From Malania oleifera (Eukaryota; Streptophyta; Magnoliopsida; Santalales; Ximeniaceae), in assembly GCF_029873635.1 (NCBI RefSeq), contig NC_080423.1, positions 90,131,191 to 90,195,190 of the forward strand: DNA of 64,000 nucleotides. Reading direction: 5' to 3'. The translations under genes were made by a program, and so were the position numbers. Under the pieces are notes generated by a model. The model did no database searches. It was given only the letters and a program-made list of their open reading frames with translations, and had not been told where the DNA came from. Position 1 is the first letter of the stretch; every line of letters begins with the position of its first letter. Positions 35,492 through 46,808 of this stretch are shown here, one piece after another.

Positions 35492-35745
35492 AAATTCCTG
35501 CACTTTACTTTCTGCACATGTATGCCTATTCATATTTACTGCCATAATTATTTGCAAACACCTATATAATTTGAATAAGATACTGCAAACATGTGTGCTT
35601 ATTTTCACTGCTTAAATTATTTTACACACACGCTTGTACTTTTGAATGGGATATGATCTATGGTGAATCGGCAAAAGTTTAAATTAGCCAAAAATATTTT
35701 TAAAACCCAATTCACTCCCCTCTTGAGATCACACCAATTCCAACA
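33457..35745 (+). mobile_element. LTR E, copia (SIRE-like) 5' LTR
   Basis: TGTTGACTTGTTGAG .. CACCAATTCCAACA, 2289 bp, followed by a primer site and gag stub. Contains about 15 palindrome motifs (33884-34320), a perfect MSA match CCTAACGGTCA (34385-34395), TATA (34414-34421), a (TA)n (34832-34866) and a (TC)n (35452-35486). The 3' LTR of this element is not in the window. Confidence 0.9.
33884..34421 (+). promoter_or_regulatory. LTR E U3: palindrome array, MSA box, TATA
   Basis: Best-preserved example of the shared promoter: repeated GGTCGACCGAACC, then CCTAACGGTCA fitting YCYAACGGYYA at every position, then TATAAATA after an 18-bp gap. Confidence 0.7.
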
Positions 35746-35747
35746 AT

Positions 35748-35760
35748 TGGTATCAGAGTC
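35748..35760 (+). other. Primer-binding site (initiator Met-tRNA)
   Basis: TGGTATCAGAGTC two bases after the LTR E end (..CCAACA). Confidence 0.9.
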
Positions 35761-35813
35761 CGGTTGCAATAAGTTTAACCTTTATTTGAATAAAGATTGC
35801 AACAACTCATTTT

Positions 35814-35891
35814 TTGGCGTATCCTAGTTTTGACGGTCAATTCTTTACAAATCCTCCACTCTTATTTTATTGTATATATTTTTGCATTTAG
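35814..35891 (+). pseudogene. Copia gag N-terminal stub
   Basis: Frame reads AYPSFDGQFFTNPPLLFY, the usual start of a SIRE-like gag; the Met codon is now TTG. After about 20 codons the similarity stops and a TAG follows. The remainder of the element was removed or replaced. Confidence 0.6.
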
Positions 35892-37379
35892 ATATTGAAA
35901 ACATATATTTTTTAAAATCAGTTGATTGGAGGTTTTGGAAAGGGTTTGATACAGGAAATCATATCCCATAGAAAAATATTTTTAAAATGCATAGTTTCCC
36001 AATATTTGTAAATGATTTGTGCATGACATGGTTTTAATGCATATTATTTGTGTGCCATGCATACTTTTAATCATGTCTTAGCTACTAACATTTTTGCAAA
36101 GTTTAAAACTTATTTATAATTTCATACCATCTTATGAGGTGTACTTTAAAAGAATTCTTTTTATACTCATAAGATTTTAGGATACAATATTTAAGGGGTT
36201 ATAATGTTTTGAATGCTTAAATGGTGTTTATGCTTAAAGTTTCAAATTTTAATATACACTATTGCCATACTGAAATCCCTAAGAAAATTTAGCTAATTTG
36301 TGAGGCTTAGTGATCATATCCAATCTAAACTTGATGTATATATACTTATGACTACGATTGGTAAATATATGATAATATTGGCTATAATATGCTTATATCA
36401 AATTATCAATTCTTAAATTAAATCTCATAAGCATGTTTAAATAAATCTCATTCAAATGGATAATAATTTTTGAGAAATAATGGTATATATATGTTTAAGT
36501 ATAAATATTTCAAATATAGCATATCTTTGTCCATCACACAGTAATGGGGTTTAGGGAATTTATCATAGTGATTTATATCATATAACCCTAAACTCATAAT
36601 GCTCTTAAATGTTTAAGTCATAGTTAGATACATTTAGAAGATAAAAAATAAGCAAAATATGTTCATAGTCGTAGAAAGATGTTTTTGATCAATTCAGTTA
36701 AGTACTAAAAAGCCAAAGTCATATTTATTAAACATTTAAAACCATTGGCTAAAATCTTAAATGATTTGGCTGCATAACTGAGAGGGATAATCCTTGCTTA
36801 AAATTCATCCAATATGCATTTTATTGTAATGTGCTTATACTTTTTGGATGATTTGTTGTTGAGCTGAATGTAAATATCCATTTGTGCTAAATGAATATAT
36901 TTTTTGATGGATGGATATTTTTTTAAAATCTAAACTGCTTTGAGTTGAATGACACTTTCCATTGCTGGCAAAACGATTATATTTCTGATGGACAGTTTAT
37001 ATTTTATTTGATCTATTGATTGAACTACTGATTGCATACTTGATCTGAATGCCTCCTGCATGACTGATGCAGTGATGTGAATTGTATGCTTGTAGTGGAT
37101 ATAGGTTCTTTCATACTTAAGTTGAATGGTATCTGCATGGTGCAGATTATTTTTGAATTGTTTGTGTGAAATTATTAGGTTTTCGGTACATGAAAAAATG
37201 GAAAAATGTTTAATTTACAGACGATATGCTGCCGAAATTTTGGTACATTTTTTCCAAAAAATGAAGCCATGTATTAGAATAAATTTTGATAAAATGCATG
37301 CTAGGTGAACTTTATAATTATTTTTATAATGCATGCAAAATAATTAAATAACTAGCTGGTGCATGTTGAATTTTAAAAT
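35892..37379. other. AT-rich DNA, possibly U3 of the next chromovirus LTR
   Basis: No coding signal. The chromovirus LTR ending at 37974 should begin around here if it is about 2.1 kb, but no TG terminus or target duplication could be recognised. Confidence 0.35.
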
Positions 37380-37974
37380 GGTATGTGCTAAACTAAAAAA
37401 CATTCACAGTCTTCATGCTCATTTCGTATGTTATATTATGATATGTCATATCATGTTTTATTCAGTAACTATACAAGCAATTTTACATGTTATAAATTAA
37501 GTATAGTTCATGATTATAACACGATAATACTCATGTTTTCACAAACTGATGTTAGTTTATCTCCCCTATGGAGAGGTGTCTCACCCTAGCATTATAGAAA
37601 TTTCAGGAAATCCAGGTAGGAGGGTTGATAGAGCCCCACAACAGTAGAAGTTGATCGAGCTACCCTGTTAAAAGGGTAAGTAGTTGAGCTAGGGTTAGAT
37701 GGATTTTTTGTTTGAGACCCTAGGATACTTTTTGGTCTTCTTGTGGATGATTGTGTATATATGTGAAAGACTCAGTAGAACTCTGGTATTGTGTTTGGTG
37801 TTGTATATGCCCTGTATATAATTTATGTTTTTCGCTACTCAGGTATTAGAGATGTATGACAGAGGTTTATCCTTGGCACCCATGGGTCCGAGTTGATCAT
37901 GACTATTGCAGTTTAATAGGATATCGAGATTATTATGTATGTTATATATATGAAAGAAGAGGCAGGTCGTTACA
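37380..37974 (+). mobile_element. 3' part of a chromovirus 5' LTR (element G1)
   Basis: Contains GAGGTGTCTCACCC and TTTCAGGAAATCCAGGTAGG, the landmarks found in the LTR ends at 50800-51202 and 60880-61278. It ends GGTCGTTACA directly before a primer site. The start of the LTR is not located. Confidence 0.7.
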
Positions 37975-37977
37975 GTT

Positions 37978-37990
37978 TGGTATCAGAGCC
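37978..37990 (+). other. Primer-binding site (initiator Met-tRNA), element G1
   Basis: TGGTATCAGAGCC, a perfect match to the plant initiator-Met primer site, four bases after the LTR end. Confidence 0.9.
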
Positions 37991-38290
37991 TAGGTTGTTA
38001 GGTTCTGTAGACTCTAGAGTGTAGTGGAAACAATACCAGAGTATAGGAAAATGATTTGAGGTTTTGTTCTGCAATTTGGAGACAGGACTTCGGTGGTGGT
38101 TTTAGTATTTTTCCTGAGGTGACGATTTCAGGAAAGTCATAGTAAACTATTGCCGGGTTGTATTTCTAAATTGTAGAACTAAATCTTGAATTAAGATAAA
38201 GACGTCAAGATAGAGGGATATCATGAGTTTTGGTTAGATACGTAAATTATAGGGATAGGGTCCTTAAGTCATGTTTATTGTCTTTTCAGG

Positions 38291-39330
38291 ATGGACCCTC
38301 GAGGTGGTAGTGCTCATGCGAGCGGTAGTGAAGGTGTAGAGCCCTCGGGTGCACGCAGGCGGAGGTGATTCAGATACGATATTACGCAATGTAGCTCAGT
38401 AGGTCATGGTTGAGATTGCATGAAGCTCCAAAGAATCGGGAGGCCTATCTGCAGATCATGGATGTACGATAGAGAAATTTACCATGATGAACCCTTTGGC
38501 ATTTTCAAAAGGAACTGATCCTGTAGTCATTGAAACCTAGATGCAGGAAATTGAGAAGGTATTGGCGGTGCTGCAGTGCACGGAGGAGCAGAGGATCTTA
38601 TTTTCAACCTATAAGTTGACAAGAGAGGCCGAGAGATGGTGGACTACTATAAAACTATTGGAAGAATAGAGGGCGGTGCCTCTAGTTATGACTTGGTGCC
38701 AGTTTAGAGAATTGTTCCTGAATAGATATTTTCCAGCCCTACTAGAGAAGCCAAAGTAGAGGAATTCCTGAATTTGAAGTAGGGACGACAAACTGTCCAG
38801 CAGTACTCGGCGAGGTTCATAGAATTATCCCGCTTTGTCCCATATATCATTCCCGATAAAGCAGAGAAGGCGATACAGTTTGAAAGAGGTTTGAAGCATG
38901 AAATATATAAATAAGTAGTGGTGGTAAAAGTGTAGGACTTTGTTGAGTTGGTAAACAAAGCAGCTATGGCAGAGGCCAATGAGCGGGTAGGTGCAGAGGA
39001 GCAGTGACTGAAGAAGCGGTCCACGCCTTCAGCCTTTCAGCAAGGATCTAGTCGGGGCCAATGGAGGAGAGGAAATTATGGTAGAGGACAAACGAATGAG
39101 ATTGGGGGTCATGAGGTTTAGGGAGTGCAGACTTACCCTATATGTCAAACATGTGGAAAGAGACACTTGGGAGAGTGTCGAGTGGGAAGAGGCATTTGCT
39201 ATCACTGTGGTAGACCAAGATATTTGGTGCGAGATTGGCCTACACCACCTAGTGTTGCTCTTGCTCCTAGACCTTACCGGCGAGGTTATTAGGCGCCTGT
39301 GGAGGCCAGCAGAGGAATGTAGCACCGACG
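38291..39330 (+). pseudogene. Chromovirus (Tekay-like) gag, element G1, degenerate
   Basis: Opens at ATG 38291 with MDPRGGSAHASGSEG, matching the start of the gag at 55403. Frameshifts and stops are frequent. Recognisable blocks: the capsid-type EIEKVLAVLQCTEEQR and YKLTREAERWW region (38550-38640), and QQYSARFIELSRF (38800-38830). Then come two zinc knuckles (39140-39240). The first has C-x2-C-x3-H-x3-C. In the second the expected His and last Cys are Tyr and Trp. Non-functional. Confidence 0.75.
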
Positions 39331-39342
39331 AGGGAATATGCT

Positions 39343-39768
39343 TTGATGTCGGGTGACGCTGAGATCGCAGGCGACGTCGTGACAGGTACCCTTATTGCTT
39401 TATCAAGTCAAGCTATTGTTTTATTTGATTTTGGTGGTACCCACTCCTTTGTGTCTATAGGATATGTTAAATCGTTTGGTGTTGAGACACAGTTAATAGA
39501 TGTTGAATTCTCGTTAGCAACACTGACAAGGTCAAAGGTGAGATGTCATAGGGTGCTCAGTGGCTATCCAGTAGAAATTCAGGGGAGAGTATTACCAACT
39601 GACCTAATTGTGCCAGATGTGCATGGATTCGATGTAATATTGGGTATGGACTGGCTGGAAGCTAACTATGCTAATATTGATTGTCATCTGAAAGAGGTGT
39701 TATTTAGACCACCGAGAAGCAAGAATTCATATTTGAGGGGTCACATGTGCATTCCCCGTCTCAGTTAG
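39343..39768 (+). pseudogene. Retroviral-type aspartic protease, element G1
   Basis: The active-site region reads VLFDFGGTHSFVS, where the family has D-S/T-G; Asp is kept and the Ser is Phe. GMDWLEANYANIDC near the end is the usual flap/C-terminal block. It would process the gag-pol polyprotein. The open frame from 39343 is intact to 39768, but gag and RT around it are broken. Confidence 0.7.
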
Positions 39769-40347
39769 TGTCAGCCATGCAAGCGAGAAGACTACTTCTG
39801 GACGAATGTCAGAGGTTTATAGCCTATATAAAGGAGATGACAGAAAATGAATTGAAGCTTGTTAGTACACCAGTGGTAATGAAGTTTCCAGATGTTTTTC
39901 CAAGGGAACTACTTGGGTTGCCCCCCGACCGTGAGATAGATTTTGTTATCGACGTACTTCTGGGAACGAAACTAATCTCTAAAGCTCATTACTAAATGGT
40001 TCCAGCAGAATTAGGAGAATTAAAGGATCAGTTTTAGAATTTATTGAATAAAGGGTTTTTCAAACCTAGTGTATCGCCCTAGGGAGCTCCAGTTTTATTT
40101 GTGAAGAAGAAGACGGGTCTATGAGAATGTGTATATATTACAGGGAAATAAATAAAGTAACAATTAAGAACATGTATCCTCTACCATGTATAGATGATTT
40201 ATTTGATCAACTTTAGGGGACCCAGGTCTATTCTAAGATCGACCTCAGGTCAGGTTATCATCACGTGAAAGTTAAAACTAAAGACATCTCAAGGATAGCT
40301 TTCAGGACCAGGTATGGACATTATGAATTTCTAGTTATGCCATTTGA
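39769..40347 (+). pseudogene. Reverse transcriptase N-terminal part, element G1, truncated
   Basis: Starts with FPDVFPRELLGLPPDREIDF and runs through [11 protein letters not shown] frameshift lies near 40110 and TAG codons near 40035, 40080 and 40216. It ends abruptly after the VMPF block at 40347, where an unrelated LTR fragment starts. Palm and catalytic Asp-Asp motifs are absent from this copy. Confidence 0.75.
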
Positions 40348-40460
40348 TATAAAGACCCAAAAATTTTAATTTATGTAGTGATAAAGGAAATGAGGAAGGG
40401 AAAGAAAAGGATAAGAAAAAAAAAGGAAGAAAATAAATTCAAAAAGGGAATCTTCAGGGC

Positions 40461-40659
40461 TTCATCGATGAGAGCCCTGTGCTCGTCGACAAACTTTCTT
40501 CTTAAAATTGTTGACGATGACATGTGTCTCGTCGACGAGATGTTACCGAGAGGGGTGATTTCAAGACCTTCAAACTCATTGACGAACTTGTAACCTTCAT
40601 CTGCGAATTCCCTTCTTAGGCTCATCGCCGAGGCTATGTGGACAACAACCTATAAATAG
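40461..40659 (+). promoter_or_regulatory. G2 LTR: CTCGTCGACGAG array and TATA
   Basis: About seven copies of CTCGTCGACGAG in decayed forms (CTCGTCGACAAA, CTCATTGACGAA, CTCATCGCCGAG), with TATAAATAG about 18 bp after the last. Confidence 0.6.
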
Positions 40660-41213
40660 TTGAGAGCCGAGATTTTGTGAGAGAAAATTTGTTTTTCTCT
40701 CTTTCTCTCTCTAGAAATGAAAGTTCGACCTTCTCTCTAGGGTTTCGGCATCGTTTTCGGTCTGTTTGACAATCAAGGACCGCCACGGTGCTCATGGGAG
40801 AATTCTCTACGACTTTACCGGAGCTGAATTTCAGTTTGGAGTTTTGGGGCAGCATCCCAAAACCAGAGTAAGTTGAGTATTTTCGAGTTTAATGATTATT
40901 TGGATTGTTAGGAACCTAGGAAGTGTTTTATAAAAATTATTTTGGGGTTTTGTTGAATGTTGTGGGAAATGAGTTGATTAATTTGGTAAAAATATGAATT
41001 TTAGGCTTTTGAGTTGGGAACACCGAGGATCGTCAAAATTGAGTGTTGTTGTGAGCATCTCAGTAATCCAGATAAGAGAAATAAATTATAGTAGATATTT
41101 TTGTGAAATACTAGGTAAATTATATGTGAAATGCATTATTGTATTTTCCTTGAAATTAATATGATATGATTAATAAATGAAATTTGTGTGGCATGTGATC
41201 ATATGAAAATGAT

Positions 41214-41532
41214 GAAATGTTAATTGCGATTTTTGGATAATAATGAAATGGGATAAAAGGATGTATGGAAATGATTTTTTTTTAAACAGTGAAAGTATGA
41301 AATACTGATATTTGTGCATATAGAGAATATATATATATATGAAAATATATTACATATCACATGTTTCATAGTTACCTCATTTCATAAAACCCTTTCCATA
41401 TTTCACATAATTCCACATTTCTCTATATGCACAAATATCAGTATTTCATACTTTCACTGTTTAAAAAAAAATCATTTCCATACATCTTTTTATCCCATTT
41501 CATTATTATCCAAAAATCGCAATTAACATTTC
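41214..41532. repeat. 114-bp near-perfect inverted repeat
   Basis: Arms 41214-41327 and 41419-41532 are reverse complements with one mismatch (AAAAGG versus AAAAAG). The spacer is 91 bp. It lies inside the old G2 LTR fragment. Transcribed, it would form a long hairpin RNA. Confidence 0.95.
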
Positions 41533-41938
41533 GCATATTGTTATTAAAGGAAACTAGTAATGAAATACTGAGAATTTATCGGTAGACAAATGAGAATTTA
41601 CTGGGAATATTGGGAACGTGAACATTGCAACTAAAAGCTGTAATGAATATTGAATTTGGAAATGCTGATATGAGAAAAGTTAAATAGTGGAAAAGAAAAC
41701 CTTGATGGAATGGATATGTAAACCCCAGCCATGGGTTATGATATCGAGCACGGTGTCAATGCTAGTGGATGAAAAGTGCAACCACATGGACTCGTGGAGT
41801 GTGTGGCGAGGTAGTACGAATGGACCAGAGAAGGGTTGTATATTGCCCCCGGATTCTGAATCAGGGTATGAGACAGGCCATTCGTTACTACAGACAGGTA
41901 TATGGTATTATTTGATCTAATCGGGTCGGTCAACCATA

Positions 41939-42538
41939 GTTGGATAAAGGATTCATCAGGCCCAGCGTGTCACCCTGGCGAGCACCAGTTTTATTTGTGA
42001 AGAAGAAAGATGGGACCATGAAGATGTGTATAGATTACAGGGAGATAAATAAATTGAGAGTTAAAAATAAATATCATCTTCCCAGGATCGATGACTTGTT
42101 TGATCAGCTCCAGGGGACCCAGGTTTATTCTAAAATTGACCTGCGGTCTGGGTATCATCAAGTGAAAATGAGGGCAGAAGACATCTAAAAAACGACGTTT
42201 CGAACAAGATATGGGCATTACGAGTTCCTAGTGATGCCACTTGGGTTGACTAATGCACCGACAGTGTTTATGGATTTAATGAATCGAGTGTTCCATCAGT
42301 ACCTAGACCAGTTTGTGGTTGTATTCATTGATGATATACTGGTCTACTCGAGGAGTTTTGAGGAGCACGAGCATCATTTGATGTTGGTATTGCAAACATT
42401 GAGAGAAAGGAAGTTATATGCATAGTTTAAGAAATGTGAATTCTGGATCAGGAAGGTTTCTTTTCTTGGCCATGTAATCTCCGAGACAGGTGTATCTGTT
42501 GACCCGAGTAAGATAGAGACAGTAGTGAATTGGGTTAG
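41939..42538 (+). pseudogene. Reverse transcriptase, plus-strand chromovirus G3 (part 1)
   Basis: Begins [19 protein letters not shown], so it repeats the RT segment already present at 40016-40347 from a different, diverged element. [12 protein letters not shown] (about 42315-42350) keeps the catalytic Asp pair. In-frame TAA near 42186 and TAG near 42423. It is interrupted at 42538 by a solo LTR and continues at 44440. Confidence 0.8.
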
Positions 42539-43416
42539 TGACTCACTCGAAAAATGAGCAGCTCGGAAGCTATCCCAAGTATAGGAGTTACGTCGTGTAA
42601 TATTAAGCCCAAGGGCTAGATCGTCTCCTCAGGGAATGCGTTTAATCTCAGATTTTACGTTCTCCCAATCAAAATTTAATTTCAGATTTTACGTTCTCCC
42701 AATCAAAATTAAAAATGCACCGAACTCAGTTCAGATTCGGGTTTTTCAAGATTTTGGGGATTTAAACAAAAACTTAAATTAAAGTCCTAAAACTAACATG
42801 CTTCAATTTAAAGAGCAAAAATGGAAACTCTAATCTACTCAAGGAAACACTGAGACACGCGTTAATGAAATATGGTAACCTAGAACATAAAATCAAAGAT
42901 GCGCAAGAATGGAAACCTAATCAAACTCACACATGCGCGGAATAAAAATCAAATCTTTAACATGAACTAAAAATTACGAACCAAAATCACAATTTAAATG
43001 CAAACTAAAAACTGAACTTTTAATACGAGCCAAGAACTCGAACCGAAGGAACAAAACACAAACAAAGACCTAAATTTAACAAAACACAATAAAATTTTTT
43101 TTTTCTTTTATTTAAGAATGAAACTGGACCTTATTAGATTACTGCAAAATAAACTAAAGTACTAGTTAAATCTACCATGAAATTAATTGAGAAAATACAT
43201 AAATAAAGTGCAATAATAAGAAGACACCCTAAACAACGACTCAAAAACTAAAACTTTCCAATAACCCTCAACGAGAACTTAACAATGTCCAACTAAATAA
43301 ATAATTAAAATATACCTTACACAATTATTCAAACTCACACTTTTCAAACGAAACTAAATAATAATAATAAAGAACAATGTTTTCATAACATAAAGAAAAA
43401 CAAGAAAAATGAAAAA

Positions 43417-43478
<62 letters not shown>

Positions 43479-44434
43479 ATGAGAAAACTTTAGGTCGCGG
43501 CAGCAGGCTGCTGTGCAGTGGAAGTTGTTCTGGTGGCTGCTGTTGTGTTTGCTGCCTGTTGAACGTGCAGAGAGGCTGGAACAGGGGCTGCCTGGAGGAT
43601 GTTGCTACTCTGGAGGCTGCTGGTATAGCAGCAGGGGGCTGATGTGCCGTGAGGGTCTGCTGGTGTTGACGTGGCAGCAAGCTGCTGCAAGAGTTGCTGC
43701 AGGCTGCGGGTATTGTTGCTGTGCCGAAGAAGTTGATGGTGCTGGTATGGCAGCCCTACTGTGGCCGGAGGAGAAGGTTGAGAGAGAAATAAAGACAAAG
43801 AGAGAACTGCCAGAAGGAGAGAACAAGAGAGAGTTCAGGGAGAGAAACAGAGGAATGAAAAGAGAGTAGTCAAGAGAAAAGCCATGGAAGAGAAAAGAGA
43901 AAAGAGAAAAGAGAAAAGAGAAAGGGAAAAGAGAGAAGGGGAGAGAGGGAGCCCTCGTGGGCTTCCTGGTAGGGGGAAGAAATAGAGGAACTTAAATAGG
44001 AGGCATTGGGTGCCCTAGACCCGGATGGAAAGGATTGACCCGGATGGGAAAAGGTTGACCCGGCAACTTGATTTTTTTCATTTTTTTCATTCTTTGTTCA
44101 TCGCAAATTTGAATCTTTTGGAGCCCGTATCTCACAAAACTCAAAACATAAAAGTTGTAGATAATCCTTTCCTATTTCTCTAAAAATTTGAATCATCTCG
44201 ATCAGAGCTTGGAAGGAAAAGTTATGCACGAAATACGAACAGGTGTCGGTTTTGGTTCTCGGGAATTATCCTGCGACAAAAAATTACCAAAACTTCATAA
44301 ATAGTGCAATAAAGTTCAAGAATGATGATTTTGGCACTTTATTAAAATATTGGATAATTTTGGATATTTAATTAAAAATATAAACCGTAAAGCCCGGGTT
44401 AAACGTCCAATTACGCAGTTTCGACGCGTAATCA
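42539..44434 (-). mobile_element. Solo LTR of an unassigned family inside G3 RT
   Basis: TGACTCACTCGAAAA .. CGCGTAATCA, 1896 bp, with flanks GTTAG (42534-42538) and GTAAG (44435-44439), a 5-bp TSD with one mismatch. Removing it with one TSD copy makes the RT reading frame continuous (..VNWV then RPGNVQEVRSFLGL). The minus strand has CCTATTTAAG (about 44003-43994), so the LTR probably reads minus. Contains (GA)n at 43421-43477 and a GCTGCTG-rich block (43500-43740). The sequence does not match the other LTRs here. Confidence 0.75.
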
Positions 44435-44439
44435 GTAAG

Positions 44440-45310
44440 GCCAGGAAATGTTCAAGAAGTTAGGAGTTTTTTGGGCTTAGCAGGCTATTATCGGTGCTTT
44501 GTGGATGGTTTCTCCAATTTGTCAGGTCCATTGATGTGACTTACAAGAAAAAATGTGAGGTTTGAATGGACTAATGACTGTGAGCAGAGCTTTCAGGAAT
44601 TGAAACACAGGCTGGTTACTGCCCTAGTGTTGGCTATTACCTCAGGGGAGGATGGGTTTGTGATATACAGTGATGCGTCCCTAAAGGGTCTTGGGTGTGT
44701 ATTAATGTAGCACGGCAGGGTTATCGCATATGCTTCTAGAGAACTTAAAGAATATGAGAAGAATTATCCTATGCATGATTTGGAGTTAGCTACAGTGGTA
44801 TACGCTCTTAAGATCTACAGGCATTATTTGTATGGTGGAAAGTGCGGGATCTTCACAGATTACAAGAGTCTGAAATACTTCCTCACCTAGAGAGAATTAA
44901 ATATGAGACAATGAAGGTGGTTAGAACTTATTAAAGATTATGACTGCACTATTAATTACCACCCAGGGAAAGCGAATGTAGTAGCTAATGCTCTAAGCAG
45001 GAAATCAGTGGGACCAGCACTGGCAGCTATGGAGATTCAGCACCCGATTTTGATGGATTTGGAGAGAATTAGTATAGAATTGGTAGAAGATAGTCCTCAG
45101 GCATTTGTTGTAAGCCTAGTTATACAGCCTACCCTATACGAGAACATTAAAGCAACTCAGAGTGATGACGCAGAATTATCAAAGGTTATGGCTAGAGTGC
45201 GGGATGGTCAGGGAAAGGAGTTCAGCGTATTAGATGATGGAGCCCTTCAATTTCATACTAGACTATGTGTTCCTGCACATACCGAGATCAGGAAAACTAT
45301 ATTGAAGTAG
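44440..45310 (+). pseudogene. RT connection and RNase H, element G3 (part 2)
   Basis: [17 protein letters not shown] opens the RT-RNase H link. IYSDASLKGLG (about 44663-44697) is the RNase H start with its first Asp, and [11 protein letters not shown] follows. Then comes the linker to integrase. Stops are mostly TAG (near 44708, 44889), plus TGA near 44536 and 44912. RNase H would remove the RNA strand during cDNA synthesis. Confidence 0.8.
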
Positions 45311-45760
45311 GGTCATAGATCCCTACACACTGTTCATCCAGGTAGTACTAAAATGTATCGGGATCTGCAAGAGTACTTTTGTTGGAGTGGAATGAAGAGG
45401 GAGAAAGCCAAGTATGTACAACAGTGTTTGATGTGCCAACAGGTTAAGGCTAAGCACCAGAGACAAGTAGGACAGTTGCAGCCACTATTTATTCTAGAGT
45501 GGAAGTGGGATCATGTTTCTATGGATTTTGTTACGGGATTACCACCAATGTGACAGGGATTAAATGCAATTTGAGTGATTGTTGATCGTTTGACGAAGAC
45601 CGCCCATTTCATCCCTATTAAATTCGGCTATTCTACAAACAAACTGGCAAAAATATACGTTCAGGAGATAGTTCGTGTTCATGGAGTACCAGTATCCATA
45701 GTCTCGGACCGAGATCCTTGGTTTACTTCACGATTCTGGAAAAGTTTTCACGAGGCTATG
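45311..45760 (+). pseudogene. Integrase N-terminal and core (first part), element G3
   Basis: The HHCC zinc-finger pattern is complete: HRSLHTVHPGSTKMY .. CLMCQQ. The core follows with MDFVTGLPPM (first catalytic Asp) and IVSDRDPWFTSRFW (second). Stops TGA near 45551 and 45572. The frame is cut at 45760 by the nested element and resumes at 58113; joining across with one CTATG copy is in frame. Confidence 0.85.
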
Positions 45761-46651
45761 TGTAACGTCCCTCAATTTCTTAATATAAAATGTCACGTAA
45801 TAGATCAAATGGTCAACCTGAACCCGTGGGTAGCGGGACACCTGTCAAACACAGCGGAAAACCTAGTAGTAGTAAACATAAAATCTCAAACATCCAATCA
45901 TATAACATAATACCAGAGCTTTCTATAACATTATAAAATTGTACTTCTATACATCCTCATATACATCAAAATATCTCTAGGGTCAAACACAAAATAACTC
46001 TGACCCTATTACAAAATCTTACCCTTCTCACACGGTAATCTCACTAGCTCAACGAAGGCCCTGACTCGCCGGTCTCTCAAGGGCTCCTGAAAAATTAATT
46101 AAGTTTGGGGGTGAGATACTTCTCAACAAGGGAAAATAAACTAAATACAGCTGTGTGGCAACATGAATATTTAATGCAATTATACGTATACAGTACATTT
46201 CATATTTCATAAACGTTCATCACATCATACTGAATAATCACATGCTTTCATATTTTCTAATAAGTCATATCATACATAAAACATCTGTTATACCAGTAAT
46301 ACTAAAAACAAACCCAGGATGAATAGCTAGCTGGTGTCATGTATTACCCCCTATGATGGGTTGTGCAGCCCGAAGGCAGGACCTGACAATGGCTGGCCGA
46401 CCACTACCAAATCAAATATGTCTGTAAGTACGATGAGCCCGCCACACCCTGGTCCGAACTGCTAGGATGATGTCCACACTTTACTGAAAGCCACATCGAC
46501 TATCCATCTCCCATCCCCTCGTGGGATGGTTAGCATTAATCTGACGTAGAAATCTGATCTACAATATAGCTATGGTACCGAGCTTTTGAATTGAACTAAA
46601 CTAACATCCTGGTTGTGATAACATATAATACATGATCATATATATAACATC

Positions 46652-46808
46652 ATTACGGCCTCGTGCCAAAAATATAGTAATTACGGCTTCGTGCCGAAAT
46701 CATACATAAATACGGCCTCGCGTCGATGTCATAAATACGGCCTCGTGCCGATAACATAAATTCGGCCTCGTGTCGATAACATAAATACATGGCCTTGTGC
46801 CAAAATCG
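46652..46808. repeat. LTR minisatellite, about 25-bp unit, 6 copies
   Basis: Units of the type TACGGCCTCGTGCCGATAAC, then ATAAA. The partner LTR has seven units at 56613-56790. Confidence 0.9.

Larger units (their letters stand above)
40348..41938 (+). mobile_element. 5' three-quarters of a chromovirus LTR (fragment G2)
   Basis: Starts TATAAAGACCC (expected TGTAAAGACCC). Holds a CTCGTCGACGAG-type array (40461-40632), TATAAATAG (40651-40659) and a CT-rich leader. The GAGCACGGTG..AACCACATGG block (41737-41790) matches 60355-60400 in the LTR at 59168. It stops at 41938, fused directly to reverse transcriptase sequence. The LTR end, primer site, gag and protease of this element are missing. Confidence 0.7.

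Noticed and set aside
43409..43869. Cys/Trp-rich open frames, a possible small secreted protein
   Set aside because: Overlapping frames on both strands from GCTGCTG-type repeats inside a solo LTR; no conserved start or signal peptide.
46652..46808. CRISPR-like regularly spaced repeats
   Set aside because: Tandem units with no unique spacers, inside a plant LTR; same for 49923-50160.
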